The notes: a model not told the origin generated them from the letters alone. Counted from the stretch's first letter, positions 5,831 through 14,407 are shown. The stretch is DNA of 52,801 nucleotides from Rubrivivax sp. (GCA_022843905.1 JALHMT010000035.1:1-52801); one strand, 5' to 3'. Made by a program: numbers and translations.

Positions 5831-6874
5831 GCGTGCGCATCATTCAAGGCGACTGCCGCGAGGTGCTGGCCACGCTGCCTGCGCAGTCGGCGCATTGCTG
5901 CGTCACCAGCCCGCCCTACTGGGGCCTGCGCGACTACGGCGTTGCCGGCCAGATCGGCCTCGAATCGTCCGTCGACGCGTGGCTCCAGGAAATGGTCAAC
6001 GTCTTCCGCGAAGTGCGCCGCGTGCTGCGCGACGACGGCACGCTATGGCTCAACCTGGGCGACAGCTACGCCACCGGCACCACGTCAGACCGCGGCCCCT
6101 CGGCCACCGGCAAGCACGGCTACTGGGAGAACCCCGCCGTCAACAAACGCATCGACGGCCGCTCCATTGGGCCTCAAGCCGAAGGACCTCATAGGCCAGC
6201 CTTGGCGCGTCGCCTTCGCGCTGCAGGCCGACGGCTGGTACTTGCGCCAGGAAATCATCTGGCACAAGCCCAACCCCATGCCCGAGTCGGTGCGCGACCG
6301 CTGCACCAAAGCCCACGAGCAGGTGTTCCTGCTGAGCAAGAGCGAGCGGTACTACTACGACTTCGAGGCCATGCAAGAGCCTGCCTCGCCGCTCACGCAC
6401 GCGCGCATGCCAGGCAACGGCAAGCTGGTCCCGGCCGGTTGGGCTCAAGGGCAGGGCGCCCACACCGCCAAGGCCCACCAGACAGCCAAGACGCATCGCA
6501 AGGTGGCCGCCGTAGGTCGCCGCGCAGGCCCGCCTGGCAACCCGGCCGAGAAGAACAACGTCAGCTTCAACGAGGCCATGGCCGTCATGCCCGCGTCGCG
6601 CAACCGCCGCAGCGTGTGGACGATCGCCACCGAGGCCTTCAGCGAAGCGCACTTCGCCACCTTCCCGCGCGCGCTGGTCGAGCCTTGCATTACCGCCGGC
6701 TGCCCCAGGGGGGGGGTAGTCCTCGACCCCTTCGGGGGCGCCGGCACCACCGGCCTGGTCGCGGACGGCATGCAGCGTGACGCCGTGCTGATCGAGATCA
6801 ACCCCGAGTACGCGGCCATGGCCGAGCGCCGCATCAAGGACGACGGCCCTCTGCTCGCCCAGGTGTCCCCATGA
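5827..6874 (+). pseudogene. beta-class DNA methyltransferase (N4-C or N6-A), interrupted by a one-base frameshift
   Basis: Two adjoining frames together give a full-length enzyme of about 348 residues. The N-terminal frame starts MSVRIIQGD and carries the catalytic motif IV TSPPYWGLRDYG; the second has KPKDLIGQPWRVAFALQADG, IIWHKPNPMPESV and the C-terminal SAM-binding motif I DPFGGAGTTG. The order motif IV then I marks the beta class. The break is one extra base in ATTGGG (6166-6171); removing one base restores GLKPKDL after RIDGRS. A run of nine G (6708-6716) lies just before motif I. ATG 5827 was chosen; ATG 5803 is an in-frame alternative. The stop overlaps the RT start (ATGA). It is either a true mutation, an off-phase variable gene or a sequencing error. 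Confidence 0.8.
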
Positions 6875-7965
6875 CCGCCACCTTCGAGCAACTCGCGCAC
6901 GCCTGGCGCACCTGCGCCCAGCACAAGCGCAACACGGCCGCCGCGCGCGCCTTCGAGTCCCACCTCGAGCGCAACCTCCTCACCCTGCACGCCGAGCTGA
7001 CCCAAGGCACCTACACCCCCGGCCCCAGCATCTGCTTCGCCATCACCCACCCCAAGCCGCGCGAAGTGTGGGCCGCCCAGTTCCGCGACCGCGTCGTCCA
7101 CCACCTGCTCTACAACCACATCGCCCCGCGCTTCCACGCCGCCTTCACCGCAGATAGCTGCGCCTGCATCCCCGGCCGCGGCACCCTCTACGGCATGTGC
7201 CGCCTCGAGCACCAGGTGCGCAGCGCCACCGCCAACTGGCAGCGCCCCGCGCACTACCTCAAGCTCGACCTCGCCAACTTCTTCGTCAGCATCCGCAAGG
7301 CCGTCCTGCTCGAGCAGCTCGCACGCCGCGTGCACGAGCCCTGGTGGCTCGCCCTGGCCAGCACCATCCTCATGCACGACCCGCGGCCCGGCGTGCGCAT
7401 CCACGGCCAGGCCGAACTGCTGCGCCTCGTGCCGCCGCACAAGAGCCTGTTCCACGCGCCCGCCGGCCACGGCCTGCCCATCGGCAACCTGAGCAGCCAG
7501 TTCTTCGCCAACGTCCTGCTCGACGAGCTGGACCAGTTCATCAAGCACCGCCTGCGCGCGCCGCACTACGTGCGCTACGTCGACGACATGGTGCTCGTGC
7601 ACCCAAGCCCGCAGTGGCTCAACGAAGCGCACGCCGCCATCGAGCAGTTCCTGCCCGCACGCCTGCACCTGCACCTCAACCCGCGCAAGACCATCCTGCA
7701 GCCCGTGGACCGCGGCGTCGACTTCGTCGGCCAGGTCCTCAAGCCCCACAGCCGCACCACCCGCCGCCGCACCGTGGCCCACGCCCTGCGCCGCATCGAG
7801 CAGCTGCCAGCGCCGTCCGTGCACGCCACCGGCAACAGCTACCTCGGGCTGCTGCGCCAGGCCAGCAGCGGCCGCGCGCAGCAAACGCGCATCGCGCGTG
7901 CGCTGCTCAAGCGCGGGCACGTCATCGACGGCGACCTGTCACGAGCGTTTCGGAGGGCCGCATGA
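6871..7965 (+). CDS. DGR reverse transcriptase
   Basis: A 364-residue RT of the retron/group-II-like class. Visible motifs: REVWAAQFRDRVVHHLL (RT1, 64-80), KLDLANFF with catalytic Asp133, IGNLSSQ (204-210), YVDD (236-239) and GVDFVGQ (282-288). The [ILV]GxxxSQ motif replaces the QGxxxSP of group II introns and is a hallmark of DGR RTs, which copy the TR with adenine-specific errors. There is no maturase or endonuclease domain and its length is typical of the family. It is coupled to the methyltransferase by ATGA overlap, and its own stop overlaps the next HTH gene. Confidence 0.95.
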   Translation: MTATFEQLAHAWRTCAQHKRNTAAARAFESHLERNLLTLHAELTQGTYTPGPSICFAITHPKPREVWAAQFRDRVVHHLLYNHIAPRFHAAFTADSCACIPGRGTLYGMCRLEHQVRSATANWQRPAHYLKLDLANFFVSIRKAVLLEQLARRVHEPWWLALASTILMHDPRPGVRIHGQAELLRLVPPHKSLFHAPAGHGLPIGNLSSQFFANVLLDELDQFIKHRLRAPHYVRYVDDMVLVHPSPQWLNEAHAAIEQFLPARLHLHLNPRKTILQPVDRGVDFVGQVLKPHSRTTRRRTVAHALRRIEQLPAPSVHATGNSYLGLLRQASSGRAQQTRIARALLKRGHVIDGDLSRAFRRAA

Positions 7966-8738
7966 CCCCCATCGCTTCGGCGGCGGCGCCGCGCACCGCC
8001 CTTGAAGCCCGTGGCCTGCGCCCCGTGGCGGACCTGGCCAAGTGTCGTCCGCACGGCGACCGCCTGCGCTACCTGGCGGGCTGCCGCTGCGCCGACTGCC
8101 GGCGCGCCAACACCGCCTACGAAACAGCACGCGCCGCCGCGCGCAAGGCCGGCGACTGGAACGGCATCGTGCCCGCCGCCACGGCGCGCGCTCACCTGGC
8201 CGCGCTGTCGCACTCTGGCATCGGCCGCCGCACCGTGGCCGACGTTGCCGGCATTGCCGACACCGTGCTCAGCGACATCATCGCCGGCCGCAAGAGCTGG
8301 GTCCGCGCGCGCACCGAGCGCCGCATCCTCGCCGTCACCACGCAGGCCGCAGCCGACCGCGCACTCATCGACGCCCGACCCACCTGGCGCCTGCTCACCG
8401 CGCTGCTCGAGCTGGGCTACAGCAAGGCCGAGCTTGCACGCCAACTGGGCTACACGTCGCCGGCGCTGCAGCTCGGCCGCCGCCGCGTCACCGTGCGCAG
8501 CGCGCACGACGTCCAGCGCCTCTACGCGCGACTCGAGCACTGCAGCGCTCGGCGCACCCTGCAACTGCTCGCCAACCTGGCCGCCGAAGGCTACCGCCGC
8601 GAGCGCGTGCTGCGCCTGCTCGCCGAGCTGGCCAGCACCACAGGCGCCGACGCGCCCGACCTCACCGTGCGCCGCGGCCGCGTCCGCAAGAGCACCGCTC
8701 GCCTGGTGGAGCAACTCCACCAGCAGCTCACCACCTAG
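7962..8738 (+). CDS. HTH DNA-binding protein with Cys-rich N-terminus
   Basis: A 258-residue protein. An N-terminal CRPHGDRLRYLAGCRCADC cluster suggests a zinc site. It is followed by two helix-turn-helix-like stretches: GRRTVADVAGIADTVLSDII with GRKSWVRARTERRILAV, and YSKAELARQLGYTSPALQLG. This resembles a family of phage and actinobacterial regulators with IxxGxxxxIRxxTxxxIL segments. Its ATG overlaps the RT stop, so it is co-translated with the DGR genes and could regulate this arm. Target unknown. Confidence 0.6.
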   Translation: MTPIASAAAPRTALEARGLRPVADLAKCRPHGDRLRYLAGCRCADCRRANTAYETARAAARKAGDWNGIVPAATARAHLAALSHSGIGRRTVADVAGIADTVLSDIIAGRKSWVRARTERRILAVTTQAAADRALIDARPTWRLLTALLELGYSKAELARQLGYTSPALQLGRRRVTVRSAHDVQRLYARLEHCSARRTLQLLANLAAEGYRRERVLRLLAELASTTGADAPDLTVRRGRVRKSTARLVEQLHQQLTT

Positions 8739-8751
8739 CCGGAGACCCCGC

Positions 8752-11058
8752 ATGACCACCCCCACCCCCACCCCCGCCGCCGACACCGAAGTGCGGCTCC
8801 ACCGCAACCTCCTCGAGCCCCACCCCAACCAGCCGCGCAAGCGCTTCCGCGCGGCGCCGCTCGAAGAACTGCGCGCCAACATCGCCGAGCAGGGCGTGCT
8901 GCAGTCCCTGCTCGTGCGCCCCAACCCCTTCTTCGAGCAGGGTAACGGCCGCCCGCCGTACCAGATCGTCGCCGGCGAGCGTCGCTGGCGTGCCAGCGAC
9001 GGCGTGCTCGACGAACTGCCCTGCCGCGTGCGCAGCATGGACGATCAGGCCGTCGCCGAAGCCCAGCTCAGCGAGAACGGCCCGCGCGAGCCCCTGCACC
9101 CGCTCGAGGAGGCCGAAGCCTTCGAGCAGCTGCTACTCGAACCACCGCCCTGGCTGCGCCACCTGCACGCCCCGCGCGAGCGCGGCTACACCATCGACGC
9201 GCTGGCCAGGCGCCTCGGCCGCGAGCCGCGCCTCGTCAAGGCCCGCCTCGAGCTGCTCACCCTCACGCCCGCCGCGCGCAGCGCCTTCTTCGACGAAGCC
9301 TTCGCCGTCGGCTCCGCGCGCCAGATCGCGCGCCTGAACACCCAGCACCAGGAAGAGCTGGTGCAGGCCATCGCGCACGACCGCACCAAGGGTGCGCCCT
9401 GGTCCGCCGACGCCATCAGCCAGGCCATCCAGGCGCGCTACATGCTGCGCCTGGCCCTCGCCCCCTTCGACCAGGCCGACGCCCAGCTCGTGCCCGACGC
9501 CGGCCCCTGCACCACCTGCCACAAGCGCAGCGGCGCCAACCCCGAGCTGTTCGACGACATCACCGACGGCGACACCTGCGCTGACCGCGCCTGCTTCGCC
9601 AACAAGTGCGCCGTGCACGAGGCCGCCGCCGTCGAGCGCGCGCACGCCGCCGGCCGCGCCGTCATCACCGGCAAGGAAGCCGAGCGCCTGCTGCCCAAGG
9701 CCGACGGCACCGTGCCCGGCTACCTGCGGCTGGACAGGCCCAGCGACATGGCCCTCAGCAACAAGCCACTGGCCGAGGTGCTGGGCGACGACGCGCCGCA
9801 GGTCGCGCTCATCGTGCGCAGCTGGCCCGAAGGCACGCCCAGCACCCTGGTGGAGGTGAGCCCCACCCTCGCCGTGCGCGCCGTGTTGAAGGACAAGGGC
9901 CTGCTCAAGCCCGAGCCGCAGAAACCCGACAAGCCCGCCGCCAAGGCCTCCGCACCGGCGCCAGCGCCCAAGCCGCGCGAGCCCAAGCCCGAACCCAGCG
10001 CCAGCGACCAGGTGGCCGCCGCCGTGGCGGCCACCGAGCCCGCAGCCGACACCGAGCCGCCCCTCACCCCCGAGGTGCAGCAGCTGGTCGACAAGGTCAG
10101 CGTCATCCCCTCCCACGTCAAGAAGGGCGCCAAGCCCAGCAAGAAGGAGCTCGACCGCTGGCGCGCGTCCGCGCTCGACTCCGTGCGCGGCGCGCTCGCC
10201 GCCGGCGCCGTGGGCGCCACCGTGGCAGGCGACGGCGCCTACGGCCTGCCCAGCGAAGGCCTGAACCGCCTGCTGCTCGACTACGCGCTCTGCTCGTCGG
10301 CCCTCCGCGTCGAGGACGTGGCTGCGCTCGCAGGCCTGCCCGCCCCCGATGGCAGCAAGCGCCACCCGGGCGACTGGCCCTGGCTCCTCACCGAAGAGCA
10401 GGCCGCCCGCGCCCTGCTCGTCACGCTCGCCGCCGGCGACAGCTACATCGCGCGCGACAACCCCGAGCGCGACCCGGGCCTCATCACCTGCGCCGCGCTC
10501 GACATCGACGTGGCGCCGCTGTACCAGCGCGCCGAGCGCATCGTCGCCGCCAAGCTGGCCAGGCAGCTCGAGAAACTGCAGCCCGCCGCTGCAAAACCCG
10601 CAGCCCCCAAGAAGCCCGCCGCACCCATCAAAGCCCCGGCCAGGAAGCCCGTCGCGAAGAAGCAGCCCGTCAAGTACCGCAACCCCGCCACCGGCGAAAC
10701 CTGGTCCGGCCGCGGCCTGCAGCCCAAGTGGCTCAAGGTGGCCCTGGCCGCCGGCAAGAAGCTCACCGACTTTGACGTCGCGGCCACCACGCCGCCTGCC
10801 GCCAAGGCCACCCTCAGCCCCGCGGCGGCCTGGCCCTTCCCCGGCCGCTTCACGCCCGCCGAGCTGGCGCTGGCGCGCGAGCACATCGTCGTGGCCGGCG
10901 CCACCGTCACCAACATCTACGTGCAGCGCTCCATCGGCTGCTCCATGCAAGCCGCCGAGAAGATCCTGCACCAGCTCGAGCAGGACAAGGTCGTCGGCCC
11001 CGCCGACAGCACCGGCCACCGCCAGGTGCTCATCGCCAAGGAAGGAGCGGCCACATGA
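8752..11058 (+). CDS. ParB-type protein fused to H-NS-like and FtsK-gamma-like DNA-binding domains
   Basis: A 768-residue protein. The N-terminus is a ParB/Spo0J-type domain (HPNQPRKRF, YQIVAGERRWRA, LSENGPREPLHPLEEAEAF) with the partition HTH (TIDALARRLGREPRLVKARL). The middle holds a Cys-rich segment (CTTCHKRSG, CADRACF). After an Ala/Pro/Lys linker comes an H-NS C-terminal-like motif (NPATGETWSGRGLQPKWL, about residue 642) and finally a winged helix like FtsK gamma (residues about 700-762, ending VVGPADSTGHRQVL). It is probably a DNA-organising or transcription factor of the phage. No ParA partner is seen nearby, which argues against classical partition. Confidence 0.75.
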   Translation: MTTPTPTPAADTEVRLHRNLLEPHPNQPRKRFRAAPLEELRANIAEQGVLQSLLVRPNPFFEQGNGRPPYQIVAGERRWRASDGVLDELPCRVRSMDDQAVAEAQLSENGPREPLHPLEEAEAFEQLLLEPPPWLRHLHAPRERGYTIDALARRLGREPRLVKARLELLTLTPAARSAFFDEAFAVGSARQIARLNTQHQEELVQAIAHDRTKGAPWSADAISQAIQARYMLRLALAPFDQADAQLVPDAGPCTTCHKRSGANPELFDDITDGDTCADRACFANKCAVHEAAAVERAHAAGRAVITGKEAERLLPKADGTVPGYLRLDRPSDMALSNKPLAEVLGDDAPQVALIVRSWPEGTPSTLVEVSPTLAVRAVLKDKGLLKPEPQKPDKPAAKASAPAPAPKPREPKPEPSASDQVAAAVAATEPAADTEPPLTPEVQQLVDKVSVIPSHVKKGAKPSKKELDRWRASALDSVRGALAAGAVGATVAGDGAYGLPSEGLNRLLLDYALCSSALRVEDVAALAGLPAPDGSKRHPGDWPWLLTEEQAARALLVTLAAGDSYIARDNPERDPGLITCAALDIDVAPLYQRAERIVAAKLARQLEKLQPAAAKPAAPKKPAAPIKAPARKPVAKKQPVKYRNPATGETWSGRGLQPKWLKVALAAGKKLTDFDVAATTPPAAKATLSPAAAWPFPGRFTPAELALAREHIVVAGATVTNIYVQRSIGCSMQAAEKILHQLEQDKVVGPADSTGHRQVLIAKEGAAT

Positions 11059-11330
11059 GCACCGACACCAGAGCCCACACCAGCTTCGTCCTCGGCGACG
11101 TGCAAGCCGAGCGCAACCGCCAGGACGCCAAATGGGGCGGCCCCGCCCACGACGACGAGCACGTCACCGAAGTGTTCGTCCAGCTGATCCAGGACTACGC
11201 CGCCTGGGCGCGCGTCATGGCCGGCATGGACAGCATGGACAAGGCCCGCCGCCGCCTCGTGCAGGTGGCCGCGCTGGCCGTGGCCGCCGTCGAGTCCATC
11301 GACCGCAAGACGACCCGGGTGCCCGATTGA
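11055..11330 (+). CDS. conserved small phage protein, 91 aa
   Basis: Contains ERNRQDAKWGGPAHDDEH and a helical C-terminus ending VAALAVAAVESIDRK. I recognise this as a recurrent phage and prophage protein of uncharacterised function; the acidic helical layout recalls MazG-like all-alpha proteins, but no ExxE/ExxD metal motif is clear. Coupled by overlap to the ParB-fusion gene and to the J-domain gene. Confidence 0.6.
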   Translation: MSTDTRAHTSFVLGDVQAERNRQDAKWGGPAHDDEHVTEVFVQLIQDYAAWARVMAGMDSMDKARRRLVQVAALAVAAVESIDRKTTRVPD

Positions 11331-11905
11331 GCATCTCCGCCTACCCCCTCGCCTGGCCGCCCACCTTCCCGCGTGCCAAGTACCGCGAGAGCGGCAAGTT
11401 CAAGACGGCGCTGCCCAACGCCATCAAGAACGTGCAGGCCAGCCTGCGCAACTTCGCGGGCGACAGCGGCAAGAAGCTCGAGCAGCTCGTCATCAGCAGC
11501 AACGTCTCGCTCGCCGCCGACGCACCGGCCGACCCCGGCGTCGCCGTCTACTTCACCTGGGACGGCCTGCAGGTCTGCATCCCCGTCGACCGCTACCACA
11601 GCGTCGCGTCCAACCTCCAGGCCATCCACCACATCATCGAAGCGCGCCGCGTCGAGCTGCGCCACGGCTCCCTCATGCTCGTGCGCGCCACCTTCCAGGG
11701 CTTCCTGGCGCTGCCCGCGCCGGCGTCGCAGCGCAGCTGGTGGCAGGTGCTCGACGTCGACCCAGCCTGCACCCGCGAGCAGCTCGACGCCGCGTACCGC
11801 CGCCTCGCCGGCCAGCACCACCCCGACAAGCCGGGCGGCAGCCACGAGCAGATGTCCGCGCTCAACGCCGCGCGCGACCAGGCCATCAAGGAGCGCTTCG
11901 CATGA
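11327..11905 (+). CDS. J-domain (DnaJ-like) protein
   Basis: A 192-residue protein whose C-terminus (residues about 137-190) is a J domain: WWQVLDVDPACTREQLDAAY and QHHPDKPGG with the HPD tripeptide that stimulates Hsp70 ATPase. The N-terminal 130 residues (AYPLAWPPTFPRAKYRESGKF) form a separate domain found in phage and plasmid proteins of unknown role. The start is TTG 11327, overlapping the previous stop. It may recruit host DnaK to phage replication or assembly. Confidence 0.8.
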   Translation: MSISAYPLAWPPTFPRAKYRESGKFKTALPNAIKNVQASLRNFAGDSGKKLEQLVISSNVSLAADAPADPGVAVYFTWDGLQVCIPVDRYHSVASNLQAIHHIIEARRVELRHGSLMLVRATFQGFLALPAPASQRSWWQVLDVDPACTREQLDAAYRRLAGQHHPDKPGGSHEQMSALNAARDQAIKERFA

Positions 11906-12060
11906 AGAAGGCCAAGCCGCAGCAATCCACGGCCGCCTTCGAGCGACGTCTGAAGGACCTCGCGGACTACGTTGAAGCCGAGGCCTGCACCAACACCGTC
12001 AGAAGACTCGCCAAGGCCGTCAAGCGCCGCCTGGCCAAGCGCCCGACCGACGCGCCATGA
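11902..12060 (+). CDS. small basic protein, 52 aa
   Basis: ATG 11902 overlaps the stop of the J-domain gene. Lys/Arg-rich helices (RRLKDLADYVEAEA, RRLAKAVKRRLAKRP) suggest nucleic-acid contact or a coiled coil. Its stop overlaps the ASCH gene start. Unknown function. Confidence 0.5.
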   Translation: MKKAKPQQSTAAFERRLKDLADYVEAEACTNTVRRLAKAVKRRLAKRPTDAP

Positions 12061-12440
12061 GAACCCTGAGCATCCGCCAGCCCTGGGCCTGGCTCATCGT
12101 GCACGGCCACAAGCCCGTCGAAAACCGCGACTGGCGCACCGACTACCGCGGCCAGATCCTCGTGCACGCCGGCAAGACCATGGCGCGCCGCTACTACGAC
12201 AGCGTAGCCAACCAGCTGCGCACCGCCATCGGCGACAGCGCCCCGCAGCTGCCGCCCTTCGAGCAGCTCGAGCGCGGCGGCATCGTCGGCGTGGCCACCA
12301 TCACCGACTGCGTGCAACACCACCCCTCGCCCTACTTCACCGGCCCCTGGGGCTTCGTGCTCGCCCACGCACGCCCCCTGCCCTTCCACCCCTGCAACGG
12401 CCAGCTCGGCTACTTCGACGTGCGAGGTGTCACGTTGTGA
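12057..12440 (+). CDS. ASCH-domain protein
   Basis: A 127-residue protein starting TLSIRQPWAWLIVHGHKPVENRDW, the signature of the ASCH (PUA-like) fold, with GGIVGVATITDCV and GPWGFVLA later. ASCH proteins bind RNA or modified nucleosides and some are hydrolases. In phages they are common next to nucleotide and DNA-modification genes. Locked by overlaps to both neighbours. Confidence 0.8.
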   Translation: MRTLSIRQPWAWLIVHGHKPVENRDWRTDYRGQILVHAGKTMARRYYDSVANQLRTAIGDSAPQLPPFEQLERGGIVGVATITDCVQHHPSPYFTGPWGFVLAHARPLPFHPCNGQLGYFDVRGVTL

Positions 12441-13429
12441 GCGACACCACTGCCATCAGCTGGTGCGACGCCACCTTCAACCCTTGGTGGGGCTGCCAGA
12501 AGGTCAGCCCCGCCTGCGACCACTGCTACGCCGAGCGCGACGCCAAGCGTTTCGCGGCCGGCCAGGTGCTGTGGGGCGTGGGCAGCAAGCGCCGCACGTT
12601 CGACGTCGCCACCGAGGCCGGCATGAAGCACTGGCGCGCGCCGCTGGTGTGGGCCAAGACCATGCCCGGCAAGCTCGGCCGCCGCCCGCGCGTGTTCAGC
12701 GCGTCCATGGGTGACTGGCTCGACCTCGACGCACCGCTCGACGAGTTCATGCGCCTGCTCGACACCGTCCGCATGACGCACGAGCTGAACTGGCTGCTGC
12801 TCACCAAGCGCATCGGCAACTGGGAGAAGCGCCTCGGCCAGGCGCTCAACGCCAGCAACAGCATCTACCTGCGAGAGTGGATCGCGCTGTGGCTCAACGG
12901 CGACGCGCCGCGCAACGTGTGGCTCGGCATCACCACGGTGAACCAGGAGGAGGCCGACCGCGACGTGCCAAAGCTGCTCGCCACGCCGGCGCGCGTACGG
13001 TTCCTGAGCATCGAGCCGATGCTGGGGCCGATCGACCTCGGTGGCCTGTGGGAACGGCCCGCCTACCGCGGCGACACCGTCAGCGGCTTCATGGACTACG
13101 AGCAGCTGCACTGGGTCATCGCCGGCGGCGAGAGCGGGCCACACGCGCGCGCCGCGCATCCTGACTGGTTCCGATCGCTGCGCGACCAGTGCGCCGTGAC
13201 CGACGTGCCGTTTCACTTCAAGCAGTGGGGCGAGTGGGCGCCACACCAGCCCCGCGCCGGCGGCGACGAGGGCGGTGATCTGCGTCGCGGCCACGTCCGC
13301 TACCTGCAGGGCGATGGGCGCGAGCCCGATGGTCACTTCCGCAAGGGCGACGCCGCGGTAGCGCGCGTCGGCAAGGCCGCCGCCGGCCGCCTGCTCGACG
13401 GCGTCGAACACAACGCCTTCCCATCATGA
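12437..13429 (+). CDS. DUF5131 (phage gp37/gp68-type) protein
   Basis: A 330-residue protein. N-terminal ISWCDATFNPWWGCQKVSP then CDHCYAER, and later WVIAGGESG and FHFKQWGEW, are the characteristic blocks of this phage family. The clustered Cys residues suggest an Fe-S or zinc site of radical-SAM-like type, and the family is linked to nucleic-acid modification by context only. GTG 12437 overlaps the ASCH stop. Reaction unknown. Confidence 0.8.
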   Translation: MSDTTAISWCDATFNPWWGCQKVSPACDHCYAERDAKRFAAGQVLWGVGSKRRTFDVATEAGMKHWRAPLVWAKTMPGKLGRRPRVFSASMGDWLDLDAPLDEFMRLLDTVRMTHELNWLLLTKRIGNWEKRLGQALNASNSIYLREWIALWLNGDAPRNVWLGITTVNQEEADRDVPKLLATPARVRFLSIEPMLGPIDLGGLWERPAYRGDTVSGFMDYEQLHWVIAGGESGPHARAAHPDWFRSLRDQCAVTDVPFHFKQWGEWAPHQPRAGGDEGGDLRRGHVRYLQGDGREPDGHFRKGDAAVARVGKAAAGRLLDGVEHNAFPS

Positions 13430-13593
13430 TCCGCTCTCTCGACGAGCTCGACCCCCTGCCGCCGCTCGGTGAACGCGCCAAGCCGGAGCAACCCGCGGAG
13501 CCGTTGAAGCCCAAGCCGCAGCCCGTGCTCGAGCGGGATCTGTCGTGGTCCTTCCCGATCGACTGGTACGTCGAGCGCAGGCCCATCGCATGA
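13426..13593 (+). CDS. 55-aa protein, unknown
   Basis: Short frame starting MIRSLDELDPLPPLG, Pro-rich in the middle (PKPQPVLERD), ending in SFPIDWYVERRPIA. It is retained because its ATG overlaps the preceding stop and its own stop overlaps the next gene. No function. Confidence 0.45.
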   Translation: MIRSLDELDPLPPLGERAKPEQPAEPLKPKPQPVLERDLSWSFPIDWYVERRPIA

Positions 13594-13901
13594 TCCGCGC
13601 CTGGCTCACGAAGCGCCGCGAGGCGCGGGCGAAGGAGGCCGACGCCGCCGAGCGCGCAGCCATCGCCAAGGCCTTCAACGACCGCTACTGCTACCGCGAG
13701 CAGTTCGTCGCCAATGCCGAGCGCCTGCCAGGCACCGCCATCCACGGCCTGCTGCCGCGCGGCGGCTACCGCTGGATGTGCCCGGAGTGCAACGCCCTCC
13801 AAGCACCGCTCGAATGCAGCGTGTGGAGCGGCCTGCAGTACCCGGAGTGCTGCTCCACCTTCCGTGGCCACCGCCTGAGCTTCGGCATTCGCACGTCATG
13901 A
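13590..13901 (+). CDS. small zinc-finger-like protein, 103 aa
   Basis: A basic helix (LTKRREARAKEADAAERAA) is followed by a Cys cluster, WMCPECNALQ then CSVWSGLQYPECC, consistent with one zinc site. Overlaps on both sides with the 55-aa gene and the DUF1643 gene. Possibly nucleic-acid binding; otherwise unknown. Confidence 0.5.
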   Translation: MIRAWLTKRREARAKEADAAERAAIAKAFNDRYCYREQFVANAERLPGTAIHGLLPRGGYRWMCPECNALQAPLECSVWSGLQYPECCSTFRGHRLSFGIRTS

Positions 13902-14407
13902 CCACCCGCCTGCCCATCACCCGCACCTGGGCCCACTTCTCGCCCTGCGGCCTCTACCGCCTGGTGCTCGTGCGCCAGTGGAGCGACGACGCGCCGCTCG
14001 TCATGGTCGGCCTCAACCCCAGCACCGCCACCGCCGAGGTGGACGACCCCACCATCCGCCGCGGCATCGGCTTCGGGCAGAGCCTGGGCTTCGGCCGCCT
14101 CGTCATGGTCAACCTGTTCGCCTTCCGCGCCACCCAGCCGGCGGACCTGCGCAAAGCCGGCTGGCCCGTCGGCGCCGACAACGACGAATACATCCGCGCG
14201 AGCGCGCGCGACGCCATCGCCGAAGGCGGCGAGGTCTGCTGCGCCTGGGGCGACGACGGCCGCATGCTGGCCCGCACCAGCGAGGTCATCGTCCTGCTGC
14301 GCCGCACCGGCGCGCGTCTCATGTGCCTTGGCACCACCAAGCACAACATGCCCCGCCACCCTCTCTACCTGGCGGCCAGCAGCAAGCTGCGGCCGTACGA
14401 GCCGTGA
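13898..14407 (+). CDS. DUF1643 family protein
   Basis: A 169-residue protein with the family blocks: VMVGLNPSTATAEVDDPTIR, GRLVMVNLFAFRATQP, and HNMPRHPLYL near the end. DUF1643 proteins are frequent in phages and mobile islands; the fold is thought to be nucleotide-related, but the activity is unknown. In the overlapping chain with the nuclease gene downstream. Confidence 0.8.
   Translation: MTTRLPITRTWAHFSPCGLYRLVLVRQWSDDAPLVMVGLNPSTATAEVDDPTIRRGIGFGQSLGFGRLVMVNLFAFRATQPADLRKAGWPVGADNDEYIRASARDAIAEGGEVCCAWGDDGRMLARTSEVIVLLRRTGARLMCLGTTKHNMPRHPLYLAASSKLRPYEP

Larger units (their letters stand above)
4267..7965 (+). other. diversity-generating retroelement core locus
   Basis: Order on the plus strand: target 2 with VR2, target 3 with VR3, avd, TR, methyltransferase, RT. 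A third VR lies upstream at 1938-2024. All parts are co-directional and closely packed, consistent with one transcript. The TR-to-RT distance (over 1 kb) with a methyltransferase between them differs from the compact TR-RT layout of the Bordetella phage system. Confidence 0.9.

Noticed and set aside
5293..6780. Long plus-strand frame that includes the TR and the N-terminal methyltransferase part
   Set aside because: The part before 5803 has no start near it and overlaps avd in another frame. TR continuity with the methyltransferase frame is noted but translation of the TR is not supported.
8752..11058. Plasmid-type ParAB partition system
   Set aside because: No ParA-type ATPase or clear parS cluster is visible nearby, and the C-terminal half is unlike plasmid ParB.
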